A DNA stretch of 64,000 nt from Rhizorhabdus wittichii RW1 (lineage in GTDB: Bacteria > Pseudomonadota > Alphaproteobacteria > Sphingomonadales > Sphingomonadaceae): NCBI GenBank assembly GCA_000016765.1, contig CP000699.1, positions 3,847,501-3,911,500 of the forward strand, read 5' to 3'. A program made the translations under genes and the position numbers. The notes beneath the pieces are model-generated. The model was not told the origin of the DNA. It did no database searches and saw nothing but the letters and a program-made list of their open reading frames with translations. Below are positions 44,396 through 54,263 of this stretch, piece after piece. Numbering within the stretch: position 1 is the first letter of the stretch; each line of letters opens with the position of its first letter.

Positions 44396-47200
44396 CTACC
44401 GGCTGACCAGGGTGAACGGCGCCCAGGTCTCGGGCCGATCCGCGCCCGCCATGCGACGATCACGGCGGATATCCAGTATCGCGCGGCGCAGCCTTTCTTC
44501 CGGCGCGGCCCGTCCGTCGCGCGCCACCGCGACGGTGATGCGGGCGGCGATGTCGTCCCGCACGGGCCAGTGGCTGACGAGCAGCGACCGGGCGCCCGCG
44601 TAGAAGAAGGCGCGCGCCAGCCCGGACAGCGCCGGCGCATCCCGGGAATCGCCGGCCGCCGTGTCGCAGGCGGACAGCACCACCAGCGCGGCGTCGGTGG
44701 TGAGCTGCGCGATCTCCGAGGCGGTGAGGAGGCCGTCGTCGTCGGCGTCGCCCTGCGCCGCCGGGGTCAGCACCAGCGCGGGTTCGAGCAGGCCGGTGAC
44801 GTCGCCCGCGACCAGGCCGTGTGTCGCGAAGGTGAGAACCCTGACATCGGTCAGGCGGGTGCCGCGCACCGCCGCTTCGGTCGCGTCGGCGCCGAGCAGG
44901 ACCACGCTGTCCGGGCCGCCGATCTTCGCGCGCATCGCCGCCAGCTCATGCGCCGCGCCGGGAAGCGGGGCGAGGGCGGCGATGTCCCGCACCACGCCCC
45001 CGGCATCGCGATAGGTGCGTGCGCCGCCCGTGGCGCTCCCCTTCAGCAGCGGCGCGCCGATGCCGACGAACCGTCCCGATCCCGGCGACGCGCCGTCGGG
45101 CGAGGAGCCGCCGGCGGCGAGGAGGATCGCATGATCGTCGATCACCCAGCGCGGCGCGCGTCCGGCCGCCGGTCGCTGGGTGACCAGCGCGGCGAAGGGC
45201 ACCGCCAGCAGCGACCCGCTCGTCGCGATGCGCCAGCGTGGGTTGTGTTCGGCGATCCGCCGGGGCGCTCCGTGGAGCAGCAGGTCGTACAGCCGGGCGG
45301 CGGCATCGCCGTCATAGGTTGGGGCCTCACCGCCGTCGGCGATCGCGCCGCGGGCTTGCTGGCCGGTATCGATCGAACCGCGCAGGCCGGCGACGAGGCC
45401 GTGAAGCGCGCGGTCGCCGATCGCGCTGTCCCCGAAGGCGACATGGTCGCGGTCGACGGCGAGCGACAACAGCCGATCGTCGAGCTGCACGAAATAGAGC
45501 TGGGCCTGTCCGCGATCGAGCGTGCCGCGCAGGCCGTCCATATCGACGATCATGTCCCGCGTCGCTTCGGTCTGGCCGGTCATTGCGGCATCGATCTTCG
45601 CGATTTCGGCCAGCGCGGCTTCGTAGCCGGCGGAATCGCGGCCATAGCGTTCGAGGGCGACGCGGCTGAGCGCCGCGCGGCGGGCCGTGGCGTCCTGGCG
45701 GGCGCGGACGCGCTGGGCCTGCTCGCTCCGTCCGCGGGCGAGCGCCGCGGTGATAGCGCGGCCGCTGTCGCCGATCACCAGCCGCTGGGCGACGTCGAGC
45801 GCCAGCGGCTGGTCCTGCGTCAGCCAGGCGAGCCGGGCCATCGTCTCGAAGGCGCCGCGGAAGACCAGGTCGCGGCTGATCTCGGTCTGGTTGGCGTTGG
45901 CGATCGCGGCGAGCCGGCGATAGGCCGGCAGCGCGCGGGCGAGGCCGGCCGTCCCGTCGCCCGCGCGCGCCAGAAGATGGCCCGCCGCGATCTCGCCGCC
46001 CAGCAGCGCGGGATGATCGGGGGCCAGCGTGGCGTGGCGGATCGCCTGCGCCTGTTCGATCTCGGCCCGCGCGGCCGCCATGTCGCCCAGCGCGGCGAGG
46101 TCGCCCGACAGCCCCTCCTGTAGCGAAGCGAGCCGGAAATGCCGGGGGAAGTCGACCCTGAACGCCGCGATCGCCTGGCGGCGCAGGGCGACCGCGTCGG
46201 CCAGGCGGCCGAGGTCGCGATAATCGTCGGCGAGATTCTCGCGGAACTGATTGAGCCGGGGATCGCTGGCGCCCAGCTTGCGTTCGGCGACGCGCACCGA
46301 TTCCTCGAGCAGGGGCAGGGCTTCCTCCGGGCGCGCGGACAGGCGCAGCGCCCGGCCGAAATTCGATTCGGTGATGGCGGTGCTGATCGCCTCCTTGCCG
46401 AGCTTGGCGATGCGCAGCGGAAGCAGCCGCCGATAGAGCGGCTCGGATTCGCGCCAGCGTCCCTGGGTGTCGAGCACGGCGGCATAGTTGGACAGGGTGA
46501 TCATCGTCAGCGGATGATCCTGCGGCAGGCCGCGCGCGGCCATCGCCAGCGCATCGCGCGCGACATCCTCCGCCTTCGCCAGCAGGCCCGCCTGGGTGTA
46601 GATCGAGCTCAGGCTGGTGGCCGTGCCGACCGTGACCTCGGCATCCGGCGGCGACAGGCGGCGGTGCAGCGCCAGGGCTTCCTCCACCCGTTCGGCGGCG
46701 GTGGAGAGATGCCCCGCCTGCTGTTCGACCGATCCGATGTTGAACAATGTCTCGGCCAGCGCGGTGCTGCCGCCCGGCGCAGCGGCGCGCTGGATCGCCG
46801 CCACCTCCTCCAGCATGGCGACGGCCTCGGCGGTCCGGCCGGCGGACGCGCGGCCCAGCGCCAGCGCTATCGCACCGGTGAGCCGCGCCGGATCGTCCGG
46901 CGGCAGCACGGCCAGCAACGGGGCGGCTTCCTCGAGCAGGGGCAGCGCTTCCTTGTCGCGGCCGACGCCGATCAGCGCCGAGCCGTAGCGCACCAGCACC
47001 TGGCCCAGCTCCGCCGGCGTCGCGCGGAAGCGCGCGCGGGCGGCGGGCAGGGCCGCCTGCCAGGCCGCTACCGCGCCGGCGGGGTCGGCCTCGATGTCGA
47101 TCGACCGGGCGACCGCGATCGGATCCTGCGTTGCCGCCATCCCTTGGGCGGCCGGCGCCATCGATAGCGCCGTCGCCAGAATCATCGCTCGCATGACCAT
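44396..47200 (-). CDS. Exported TPR-CHAT protein
   Basis: A 934-residue protein with an N-terminal signal peptide (MRAMILATALSMAPAAQGMA). Residues about 60-480 are TPR-like helical repeats; about 640-934 form a CHAT caspase-like domain with the dyad His794 ('LTFATHGLVAG') and Cys845 ('VLSACDTAAG'), so it is probably an active cysteine peptidase. Most CHAT proteins are cytoplasmic; here the leader points to the periplasm. Neighbours are unrelated housekeeping genes and an exported GIN-like protein in the same direction. Substrate and partner are unknown. Confidence 0.88.
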   Translation of the reverse strand: MVMRAMILATALSMAPAAQGMAATQDPIAVARSIDIEADPAGAVAAWQAALPAARARFRATPAELGQVLVRYGSALIGVGRDKEALPLLEEAAPLLAVLPPDDPARLTGAIALALGRASAGRTAEAVAMLEEVAAIQRAAAPGGSTALAETLFNIGSVEQQAGHLSTAAERVEEALALHRRLSPPDAEVTVGTATSLSSIYTQAGLLAKAEDVARDALAMAARGLPQDHPLTMITLSNYAAVLDTQGRWRESEPLYRRLLPLRIAKLGKEAISTAITESNFGRALRLSARPEEALPLLEESVRVAERKLGASDPRLNQFRENLADDYRDLGRLADAVALRRQAIAAFRVDFPRHFRLASLQEGLSGDLAALGDMAAARAEIEQAQAIRHATLAPDHPALLGGEIAAGHLLARAGDGTAGLARALPAYRRLAAIANANQTEISRDLVFRGAFETMARLAWLTQDQPLALDVAQRLVIGDSGRAITAALARGRSEQAQRVRARQDATARRAALSRVALERYGRDSAGYEAALAEIAKIDAAMTGQTEATRDMIVDMDGLRGTLDRGQAQLYFVQLDDRLLSLAVDRDHVAFGDSAIGDRALHGLVAGLRGSIDTGQQARGAIADGGEAPTYDGDAAARLYDLLLHGAPRRIAEHNPRWRIATSGSLLAVPFAALVTQRPAAGRAPRWVIDDHAILLAAGGSSPDGASPGSGRFVGIGAPLLKGSATGGARTYRDAGGVVRDIAALAPLPGAAHELAAMRAKIGGPDSVVLLGADATEAAVRGTRLTDVRVLTFATHGLVAGDVTGLLEPALVLTPAAQGDADDDGLLTASEIAQLTTDAALVVLSACDTAAGDSRDAPALSGLARAFFYAGARSLLVSHWPVRDDIAARITVAVARDGRAAPEERLRRAILDIRRDRRMAGADRPETWAPFTLVSR

Positions 47201-47293
47201 ATGTCCCCCCGACCACGCCTTTGCGCCATTGCGGGGCGGAGAGGAAGGGCTCCTATCCGTTCGAAACCGGTTCGGGCCGTCGGCGGCGCGTGA

Positions 47294-47998
47294 TCAGCCG
47301 CCGCACTTGATGCTGCCGGGCCCCGTCTTCTTCACCGTGCAGCTCGGCCGGCCGGCGATGCGGATGTCGCCGGGGCCGGTCAGGGTGGCGCGGGCGACGC
47401 GGGTCGGGCCGATGGTCATCGTGCCGGGGCCGGTCAGCGTCGCGGTCAGCAGGTCGACCGCGAGGCCGGCTGCGCGGATGTCGCCGGGGCCAGTCAGCGA
47501 CGCCTCGGCGCGGCCGGTCTTGCCGGTGATCGTCAGATCGCCGGGACCGGTCAGCGACGCGCTCAGCCGGCTGGTGTCGAGCCGCCCCACCGTCAGGTCG
47601 CCAGGGCCGGAGAGCGCCGCCGAGAAGGCGGTGGTGCGGATCCGGTCGATCGTCAGGTCGCCGGGGCCCGTCAGCTCGGCCGCCTCGAGCATCGGCACGG
47701 TGACGTCGACCACGATCTTGCCGCTGTTCCAGTGCAGCGGGTTCCAGTTCCAGCCCTTCTCCGACGTCACCACCAGCATCTGCCCGCGCGGCTCGACGAC
47801 GAGCCGGTCGATCCCGTTCGCCGGACCGCTGGCGCGGACCGACACCTGGGCGCCGGTGCGGACCCGCACCGTATAGGGACCCTCGACCCTGATCTTGACG
47901 AAGCCGGGAACCGGGAAGGACCGGGTGGCGGCCCCGGCCGGCAGCGCGACGGCGGCGGCGAGGGACAGGCCGAGCAGGGCCGTGATCGATCTGTGCAT
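47294..47998 (-). CDS. Exported GIN-like (DUF2807) beta-solenoid protein
   Basis: A 234-residue exported protein with a signal peptide (MHRSITALLGLSLAAAVALPAGAA). The body is DUF2807-like: 'FVKIRVEGPYTVRVRTGAQ' followed by about six repeats of a strand ending in 'LTGPGDLTI', which fits a right-handed beta-helix. Two cysteines near the C-terminus (C-T-V-K...K-C) may form a disulfide. ATG 47998 is preferred over 48010 because GGAG lies 8 nt upstream. It precedes the CHAT gene by 94 nt in the same direction. Confidence 0.82.
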   Translation of the reverse strand: MHRSITALLGLSLAAAVALPAGAATRSFPVPGFVKIRVEGPYTVRVRTGAQVSVRASGPANGIDRLVVEPRGQMLVVTSEKGWNWNPLHWNSGKIVVDVTVPMLEAAELTGPGDLTIDRIRTTAFSAALSGPGDLTVGRLDTSRLSASLTGPGDLTITGKTGRAEASLTGPGDIRAAGLAVDLLTATLTGPGTMTIGPTRVARATLTGPGDIRIAGRPSCTVKKTGPGSIKCGG

Positions 47999-48090
47999 CG
48001 GGCTCTCCATGAAGCTGTATTATCACAATAATACGGCTTCGCGGCGCTCGCCGCAAGCCGGTCGCGACGAACCGAGCGGCCCAGCCTCCT

Positions 48091-48120
48091 TCGTCATTCC
48101 CGCGAAAGCGGGAATGACGG
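48091..48120. repeat. Single GAAAG-core palindromic repeat
   Basis: 'cgtcattcccgcgaaagcgg' and its complement form one hairpin (48091-48120). Unlike the other three loci it is a single copy, placed just outside the carD terminator. Confidence 0.8.
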
Positions 48121-48143
48121 ACAGAGAAGCGCTGACTCGAAAG

Positions 48144-48175
48144 AAAAAGGGGCGATCCCGAAGGACCGCCCCTTT
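48144..48175 (-). terminator. Terminator of carD
   Basis: GGGGCG (48149-48154) pairs with CGCCCC (48167-48172), and the flanking AAA/TTT extends the stem. On the minus strand a T-rich tract follows. It lies 25 nt past the carD stop. Confidence 0.85.
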
Positions 48176-48199
48176 CCGCCTCTTCCGGAGGAAGGACGC

Positions 48200-48718
48200 T
48201 TATTTGTTGTGGATCGCAGCCGCCTTGCGGAGGATGTCGAGGATCTTCTCCTGCGCGGTCGGCTCGTCGACCGCTTCCATCGCCGCGAGCTCGCGGGCGA
48301 GGCGGCTGGTCGCCGCTTCGAAGATCTGGCGCTCGGAATAGCTCTGCTCGGGCTGGTCGTCGGCCCGGAACAGGTCGCGCACGACCTCCGAGATCGAGAC
48401 GAGGTCGCCCGAGTTGATCTTCGCTTCATATTCCTGGGCGCGGCGCGACCACATGGTGCGCTTGATCTTCGGCTTGCCCTTCAGCGTGGTGAGGGCTTCG
48501 CCCATCGTCACGCTCGACGACAGCTTGCGCATGCCGACGGCTTCGGCCTTGTTGGTGGGGACGCGCAGCGTCATCCGCTCCTTCTCGAAACGGAGGACGT
48601 AGAGTTCGAGCTTGGCCCCGGCGATTTCCTGGCTTTGCAGTTCGACCACGCGGCCGACACCATGCTTGGGATAAACGACATAATCGCCGACGACGAAGCT
48701 CAGCGCCTTGGCAGCCAT
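48200..48718 (-). CDS. carD: CarD-family transcription regulator
   Basis: A 172-residue CarD/CdnL protein. The N-terminal RNA-polymerase-interacting Tudor-like domain is 'FVVGDYVVYPKHGVGRVVEL' with 'MTLRVPTNKAEAVGMR'; the C-terminal helical domain contains 'MWSRRAQEYEAKINSGDLV', typical of the family. It stabilises open complexes at rRNA and other promoters. It precedes the fdxA-S4-helicase block reading in the same direction, an arrangement seen in related genomes. Confidence 0.95.
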   Translation of the reverse strand: MAAKALSFVVGDYVVYPKHGVGRVVELQSQEIAGAKLELYVLRFEKERMTLRVPTNKAEAVGMRKLSSSVTMGEALTTLKGKPKIKRTMWSRRAQEYEAKINSGDLVSISEVVRDLFRADDQPEQSYSERQIFEAATSRLARELAAMEAVDEPTAQEKILDILRKAAAIHNK

Positions 48719-48945
48719 TTAGCAGACCTTTCTTTGGGGTGCCGCACAGGTCCCGTCTGATCCGCCCTCCCCCAGCGGCCGACAGGCAATCCGATACGAC
48801 GAGTCACAGGTTCCTTGTTGCAGGCGCGTTGGATCGCGCCCGGACACGAATCTTGTAACACATCGGTAAGCGAAAAGCCAGCATCCCGGCCTTTTCGCCG
48901 GGGCTGGCCCCGTTTTTCAGGCTATTTCGCAGGTGCGGAAGGGAC

Positions 48946-49284
48946 TCAGTCCCCCTGGCCGGGCTCCGGCGAGAAATGCTTCTCGTACTTGCCCTCGACA
49001 TTCTTCCACTCGTCGGCGTCGGCCGGGGCCTCCCGCTTGCGGGTAATGTTGGGCCATTGCGCCGCGAAGGTGTTGTTCAGCTCCAGCCACTGCTCGAGCC
49101 CCGACTCGGTGTCGGGCAGGATCGCCTCGGCGGGGCATTCGGGTTCGCACACGCCGCAATCGATGCACTCGCTCGGATTGATGACGAGCATGTTGTCGCC
49201 CTCGTAGAAGCAGTCGACCGGGCACACTTCGACACAATCCATATACTTGCAGCGGATGCAGGCATCGGTGACGACGTAGGTCAT
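48946..49284 (-). CDS. fdxA: Seven-iron ferredoxin
   Basis: A 112-residue FdxA. Cysteine patterns for a [3Fe-4S] and a [4Fe-4S] cluster are seen: '[21 protein letters not shown]' as separate C-x-x-C and C-x3-C-P elements, then '[12 protein letters not shown]'. The long helical tail is typical of the alphaproteobacterial form. ATG 49284 has GGGAG upstream. It acts as an electron carrier, partners unknown. Confidence 0.95.
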   Translation of the reverse strand: MTYVVTDACIRCKYMDCVEVCPVDCFYEGDNMLVINPSECIDCGVCEPECPAEAILPDTESGLEQWLELNNTFAAQWPNITRKREAPADADEWKNVEGKYEKHFSPEPGQGD

Positions 49285-49385
49285 TGCAACTCCCTTGAGC
49301 CCGGCTGTCCATGCGGCGGGCCCGCCCAATCAACACCGCGATACCCCGTCCGGACCGGATCGGGGTTCTGGCGAACGGGCCCCCG

Positions 49386-49667
49386 TTAGGTCGCGGCTCG
49401 CCCCTCGTCAACAGGCGGGGGCGACAGATCGGTGTAGCAGGCCTGCGCCTCGGGCGCGGCGCCGCGCCGCGCGGGCAGCGCCTCGATCCGGATAACCCGC
49501 ACCCGGCCGTGCAGCGGGAAGCTCAGCACATTGCCGATCCGCACGGCAGCATGGGCGCGATCGACCACCCGTCCGTCGATCCGCATATGGCCCGCCTCGG
49601 CGATCTCCTGGGCGAGCGTCCGGGTCTTCGCCAGCCGCACGAACCAGAGGAATTTATCGAGCCGCAT
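49386..49667 (-). CDS. S4-domain RNA-binding protein (Hsp15-like)
   Basis: A 93-residue protein with an S4 domain: 'MRLDKFLWFVRLAKTRTLAQ', 'GHMRIDGRVVDRAHAAVRIG', then a short tail. Hsp15 proteins bind stalled 50S subunits carrying nascent chains. The start overlaps the helicase 3' end by 14 nt, so the two are coupled, an RNA-centred pair. Confidence 0.9.
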   Translation of the reverse strand: MRLDKFLWFVRLAKTRTLAQEIAEAGHMRIDGRVVDRAHAAVRIGNVLSFPLHGRVRVIRIEALPARRGAAPEAQACYTDLSPPPVDEGRAAT

Positions 49668-52251
49668 TGCGCGACGGCGTTCCCGGATAGAGATCGGCGA
49701 GCGCGCCGAAGGCGTTGCCGGGCCGGGCCGCGCGCTCCTGGCGCGGCTCGCGCTTGCCCTTCCACACCCAGGCCTCGGCCGCGATCTCTCCCCTGGCGGG
49801 CGACGCGGCGCGGAAGCCGAGCGCCAGCATGAGCTGCGCGAAGCTGGCATGGCGCAGGCCGAGCGAGGTGGCGAGGCCGGGATCGGGGGTGAAGGGCGCG
49901 CGGCCGCTGCGCGAATCATGGGCGATCCGGGCGAGCCGCTCGGCCAGGTCGACGCGCAGCATCTGGGCGCCGAGCGCGCGATAGCCGGCGCGGACCATCG
50001 CCTCGCAGGCGGCGGCGTCGGCCGGGGTCGTCATCGACACCGCGCCCGGCACGGGCAGCTCGGGCATCATCTGTCCCTCGGCCGCCGCGAACAGGGCGAT
50101 CCGCCAGCGGGTCGGCTCGGGCTTGAGCAGGGTCGGCGAATAGACGTCGATCGTGCCGAGCTTGACGTCGAGCCGCTCGGCGCGCGAGCGGTCCTCCCGG
50201 TCGAGATGCTCGATCGCCGAGGCGATGCCGGCGCGCGCGATGATCCCGCCGGCCTCGGCCAGCGGCGCCAGCAGCGCGCGCAGCGACGGCGGGCAGGCCG
50301 GGTCGCGCGCCGCCTCGAAATAGCGGGCGAGCGGCTTCAGCTCGCGCTGGATGCGCCCTTCGAGCCAGGTCGCCAGCCGCTGCTCGACGCCGGTGCGGTC
50401 GGCCGGGCTCAGCGAGTCGAGCGCGCGATGGAGGCGGATGCGCGGGGTGAGCAGGGTGCGGCCCTTCTCCAGCCGCGCCACCACGTCGCCGCGCCAGAAG
50501 ATCGCGACCGGCCGGCCCGCGTCGGTCGCCAGCGAGAAATGGCCGTCCTCGTCGGCGGCGAGTTGCCGGGCGCGCGACGCCAGCTCGGTGCCCAGCCGCC
50601 GCTCGGCCGCCGCCATCAGCCGCTTCATGTCGCCATGGCGGGCGAGATGGTCGGGCTTGAAGCGGAAGCCGATCAGCCGGCCGATCGCCTCGCCGTCGAC
50701 GGTGACGATGCCCTCCTCGTCGACCTTGACCGGCAGCGCCAGGTCGCCGCCCTTCGCGCCCAGGTCGCGCATCAGCACCGAGGTTCGCCGGTCGACGAAG
50801 CGCTGGGTCAGCCGCTGGTGGAGCGCGTCGGACAGCTTCTCCTCGAGCGTGCGGGTGCGCTCGGCCCAGTGGTCGGCGTCGGCGAGCCAGTCGGCGCGAT
50901 GGGCGATATAGGCCCAGGTCCGCACTCCGGCGATGCGATCGGCCAGCGTCTCGACATCGCCCTGGACGCTGTCGAGCCGGGCCAGCTCCTCGGCGAACCA
51001 GCTCTTCGGCAGATGGCCGTCGCCCTCGCTCAGGTGGCGGAAGATGCGCGAGACGAGGCGGCTGTGCGGCTCGGGGCCGGTCTTGCGGAAATCGGGCAGG
51101 CCGCAGGCGGCCCAGAGCCGGGCGATCATCGGCCTGCCGCGCGCCCGCTCGCGCACCCAGTCCTCCTCGGCGAGGCGCTTGAGCACCGACAGGTCGATCG
51201 CCTGCGGCGCGGCGCGCAGCACCGGCCGGTCGGGCCGCCGCTCCAGATCGGCGATCAGCGCGTCGAGCGAGGCGAGCGACGGCGCGCCCTCGCGCCAGTA
51301 GAGATGGTCGATCGGCGGGAAGTGGTGCGCTTCGATCGCGTCGACCTCCTCGTCCTCGAAGCGCGCGCCGCTGCCGCCTTCGAGCGCGAGCGTGCCGAAG
51401 GTGCCGTCGCGCTGGTGCCGCCCGGCGCGCCCGGCGATCTGCGCCATTTCGGCAATGGTCAGGCGCCGCGCCCGGCGCCCGTCGAACTTGCGGAGCGAGG
51501 CGAAGGCGACGTGCGCCACGTCCATGTTCAGGCCCATGCCGATCGCGTCGGTGGCGACCAGATAGTCGACCTCGCCCGCCTGGAACATCCCGACCTGGGC
51601 GTTGCGGGTGCGCGGGCTGAGCGCCCCCATCACCACCGCCGCGCCGCCGCGCAGCCGGCGCAGCATCTCCGCCACCGCATAGACCTCCTCGGCCGAGAAG
51701 GCGACGATGGCCGATCGCGGCGGCAGGCGCGACAGCTTGGTGGCGCCGGCATAGGTCAGGGTCGAGAAGCGCGGCCGGCCGATGATCTCGGCATCGGGCA
51801 CCAGCGCGCGGATCATCGGGCGCAGCGCCTCCGACCCCAGGATCATCGTCTCCTCGCGGCCCCGCGCGCGCAGCAGCCGGTCGGTGAAGACATGGCCGCG
51901 CTCGGGATCGGCGCCGAGCTGCGCCTCGTCGAGCGCGACGAAGGCATAGTCTCTATCACCTTGTTTGTCGCCACCGGCCAACAGGCCGGGGCTTATCGGC
52001 ATCGATTCCGCCGTGGTCAGGAAATATTGCGCGTTGGGCGGGATCAGCTTCTCCTCGCCGGTGATCAGCGCGACCCGTTCCTTGCCCTTGATCGCGACCA
52101 CCCGGTCGTAGACCTCGCGCGCCAGCAGGCGCAGCGGGAAGCCGATCATCCCGCTCGAATGACCGCACATCCGCTCGATCGCGAGATGCGTCTTGCCGGT
52201 GTTGGTCGGGCCCAGCACGGCGACCACCGGCTGGGCGCTGAAGCTGGCCAT
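49654..52251 (-). CDS. SUV3-like DExH RNA helicase
   Basis: An 865-residue superfamily 2 helicase related to mitochondrial SUV3. Motifs: Walker A 'GPTNTGKTH' near residue 15, 'ALDEAQLGADPERGHVF' (DExH-like, D-E-A-Q), 'VATDAIGMGLNMDV' and 'QIAGRAGRHQRDG' (motif VI). The long C-terminal extension (about 400-865) ends in a charged tail. Family members act in RNA turnover. It overlaps the S4 gene and opens the leftward RNA-processing block. Confidence 0.9.
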   Translation of the reverse strand: MASFSAQPVVAVLGPTNTGKTHLAIERMCGHSSGMIGFPLRLLAREVYDRVVAIKGKERVALITGEEKLIPPNAQYFLTTAESMPISPGLLAGGDKQGDRDYAFVALDEAQLGADPERGHVFTDRLLRARGREETMILGSEALRPMIRALVPDAEIIGRPRFSTLTYAGATKLSRLPPRSAIVAFSAEEVYAVAEMLRRLRGGAAVVMGALSPRTRNAQVGMFQAGEVDYLVATDAIGMGLNMDVAHVAFASLRKFDGRRARRLTIAEMAQIAGRAGRHQRDGTFGTLALEGGSGARFEDEEVDAIEAHHFPPIDHLYWREGAPSLASLDALIADLERRPDRPVLRAAPQAIDLSVLKRLAEEDWVRERARGRPMIARLWAACGLPDFRKTGPEPHSRLVSRIFRHLSEGDGHLPKSWFAEELARLDSVQGDVETLADRIAGVRTWAYIAHRADWLADADHWAERTRTLEEKLSDALHQRLTQRFVDRRTSVLMRDLGAKGGDLALPVKVDEEGIVTVDGEAIGRLIGFRFKPDHLARHGDMKRLMAAAERRLGTELASRARQLAADEDGHFSLATDAGRPVAIFWRGDVVARLEKGRTLLTPRIRLHRALDSLSPADRTGVEQRLATWLEGRIQRELKPLARYFEAARDPACPPSLRALLAPLAEAGGIIARAGIASAIEHLDREDRSRAERLDVKLGTIDVYSPTLLKPEPTRWRIALFAAAEGQMMPELPVPGAVSMTTPADAAACEAMVRAGYRALGAQMLRVDLAERLARIAHDSRSGRAPFTPDPGLATSLGLRHASFAQLMLALGFRAASPARGEIAAEAWVWKGKREPRQERAARPGNAFGALADLYPGTPSRNAAR

Positions 52252-52468
52252 GCCGACTAGATTGGCTCTCCCTGTGACGAACGCAAGCGCGAAACGGGGC
52301 GACGACTCGACTCACGGCCGAAATGACTCGATTCGTCGCATAAGCCGCCGATAAGCCGTGGGATTAGTTTGACTTTAACCATGGTCGGGCAGACTGATTC
52401 CCGCCTGACCCGAAAATTGTCTCGTCAGGGCAAATAGATAGGCGATTCTCGAAAAGGGGCGGGGGACA

Positions 52469-54052
52469 TTGTTCCGCAGCGACGGCCAGGATCTTTCGGC
52501 ACAGGGCTACGCGGGCGGCGCTAGCCGGGGCGCGCTCGTCGTCGCCCGGACGAACCGCTTCCCCGCGATCGGCCGGCTGATCGACAGCCCGATCGGCGAT
52601 GCGGTCGACCGGCTCGCCGGCGCCGACCTCGTCGTCGACCTCGGCGCGCGGATCGGATCGCGCGAATGGTTCCGCGGCCTGCTCACCTGCCTGGGGCTCT
52701 GCACCGCCGCGGGGATGATGGCGCCCGATTTCAAGCCGATCGGCTTCGTCGCCGAACCGCCGATGAGCGCCGCGCACCAGCAACAGGTCCGCACGCTCGG
52801 CATCGCGCCGCTCGGCCTGGGTGGCGATACCGGCCAGCGCATCGCGGCGACCAGCGCGGTCGAGCCGCTCACCGACACGCCCGAGCGGCCGCGCGTCGAG
52901 CTGGCGGCGACGATCGGGCAGGGCGACGGCTTCGCCCGCGTCCTCGAACGCGCGGGCGTCTCGCGCGACGAGGCGGGCAAGGTCGCGTCGATGGTCTCCG
53001 ACGCCGTGCCGCTCGACGATCTTCGCGCGGGCACCCGGATGGACCTGGTGCTCGGCCGCCGCGAGGTGAAGAGCGACCCACGCCCGCTCGAGACGCTCGA
53101 CTTCCGCGCCCGCTTCGACCTCAAGCTCGCGGTCGAGCGGGTCGACGGCGCGCTCCGCCTCAAGCGCATCCCGATCGCGGTCGACCATACGCCGCTGCGC
53201 ATCCAGGGCCGGGTCGGCTCCAGCCTCTACCGTTCGGCGCGCGCCGCCGGCGTCCCCGCCGACGCGATCGAGGCCTTCATCAAGGCGATCTCGCAGAAGC
53301 TGTCGATGCGCAGCATCGGCTCCGACGCGCGCTTCGACGCGATCATCGAGCATGCCCGCGCCGAGACCGGCGAGGTCAAGGTCGGCGACCTGCTGTTCGC
53401 GGGCGTCACCGAGGGCGGCAAGAAGGTCCAGATGGTCAAATGGACGACCGGCAACCGCGCGCAGTGGTACGAGGCGTCGGGCGTCGGCGAGACCAAGGGC
53501 GTGATGCGCAAGCCGGTGCTGGGCCACCTCACCTCCAGCTTCGGGATGCGCTTCCACCCGATCCTCGGCTTCTCGCGGATGCACCAGGGCGTCGACTTCG
53601 GCGCGCCGATGGGTTCCCCGATCGTCGCCGCGAGCGACGGCGTCGTCACCTTCGCCGGGCGGCATGGCGGCCATGGCAATTATGTCCGCCTCAACCATGC
53701 CGGCGGCATCGCCACCGGCTATGCGCATATGAGCCGGATCATCGCCAAGGCCGGCCAGCATGTCCGCCAGGGCGAGCTGATCGGCTATGTCGGCTCGACC
53801 GGCCTGTCGACCGGCCCGCACCTCCATTACGAGATGTATCGCAACGGCAAGGCGATCAACCCGACCTCGATGAAGTTCACGACGGTCCAGCAGCTCGCCG
53901 GCCGCGACCTCGCCAATTTCAAGGCGAAGCTCAACGGCCTGCTGTCGGTGCGCGTCGCCCATGGCGCCGGCGCCGAGCCCAAGGCCGAGAAGAGCGCCGA
54001 GACCGACGGCAAGGACGACGGCAAGGGCAGGGGCAAGGCGAAGAAGGGCTGA
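52469..54052 (+). CDS. M23-family peptidoglycan endopeptidase
   Basis: A 527-residue protein with one membrane helix at about residues 68-88 and a periplasmic LytM-like domain. Zinc ligands fit His372 and Asp376 ('MHQGVDFG') and His453 in 'HLHYEMY'. The middle (about 130-360) resembles the M23 N-terminal region of Csd3/MepM-like proteins. The last ~35 residues are Lys/Asp/Gly-rich. TTG 52469 is used, with a G-rich stretch just upstream. Role: cell wall remodelling. Confidence 0.88.
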   Translation: MFRSDGQDLSAQGYAGGASRGALVVARTNRFPAIGRLIDSPIGDAVDRLAGADLVVDLGARIGSREWFRGLLTCLGLCTAAGMMAPDFKPIGFVAEPPMSAAHQQQVRTLGIAPLGLGGDTGQRIAATSAVEPLTDTPERPRVELAATIGQGDGFARVLERAGVSRDEAGKVASMVSDAVPLDDLRAGTRMDLVLGRREVKSDPRPLETLDFRARFDLKLAVERVDGALRLKRIPIAVDHTPLRIQGRVGSSLYRSARAAGVPADAIEAFIKAISQKLSMRSIGSDARFDAIIEHARAETGEVKVGDLLFAGVTEGGKKVQMVKWTTGNRAQWYEASGVGETKGVMRKPVLGHLTSSFGMRFHPILGFSRMHQGVDFGAPMGSPIVAASDGVVTFAGRHGGHGNYVRLNHAGGIATGYAHMSRIIAKAGQHVRQGELIGYVGSTGLSTGPHLHYEMYRNGKAINPTSMKFTTVQQLAGRDLANFKAKLNGLLSVRVAHGAGAEPKAEKSAETDGKDDGKGRGKAKKG

Positions 54053-54070
54053 GCGCCCTGACTTTACCGA

Positions 54071-54172
54071 TCGTCATCCTGACGAAAGTCAGGATCTCCT
54101 TTTTCTTCAAGATGCTGCTCGTGATCGAGCGAAAAAGGGCAGGGAGATTCCGGCTTTCGCCGGAATGACGGC
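54071..54172. repeat. Inverted pair of GAAAG-core palindromic repeats
   Basis: 'gtcatcctgacgaaagtcag' (from 54071) faces 'ggctttcgccggaatgacgg' (to 54172). Stems are CTGAC/GTCAG and CCGGC/GCCGG; the core gaaag/ctttc and outer gtcat/atgac are kept. Fourth locus of the family. Confidence 0.78.
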
Positions 54173-54263
54173 GACGGAGCTCGGCGCATCGATGGATAGT
54201 TTACTTCCGCCAGCCCCCGAGCGGCGCTAATCTACGATCTCAACGGTGTAGTGGAGATCGTGT

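Noticed and set aside
52364-53962. A 532-codon minus-strand frame opposite the M23 peptidase.
   Set aside because: The plus strand has zinc-binding motifs and correct domain order; the minus frame has none.
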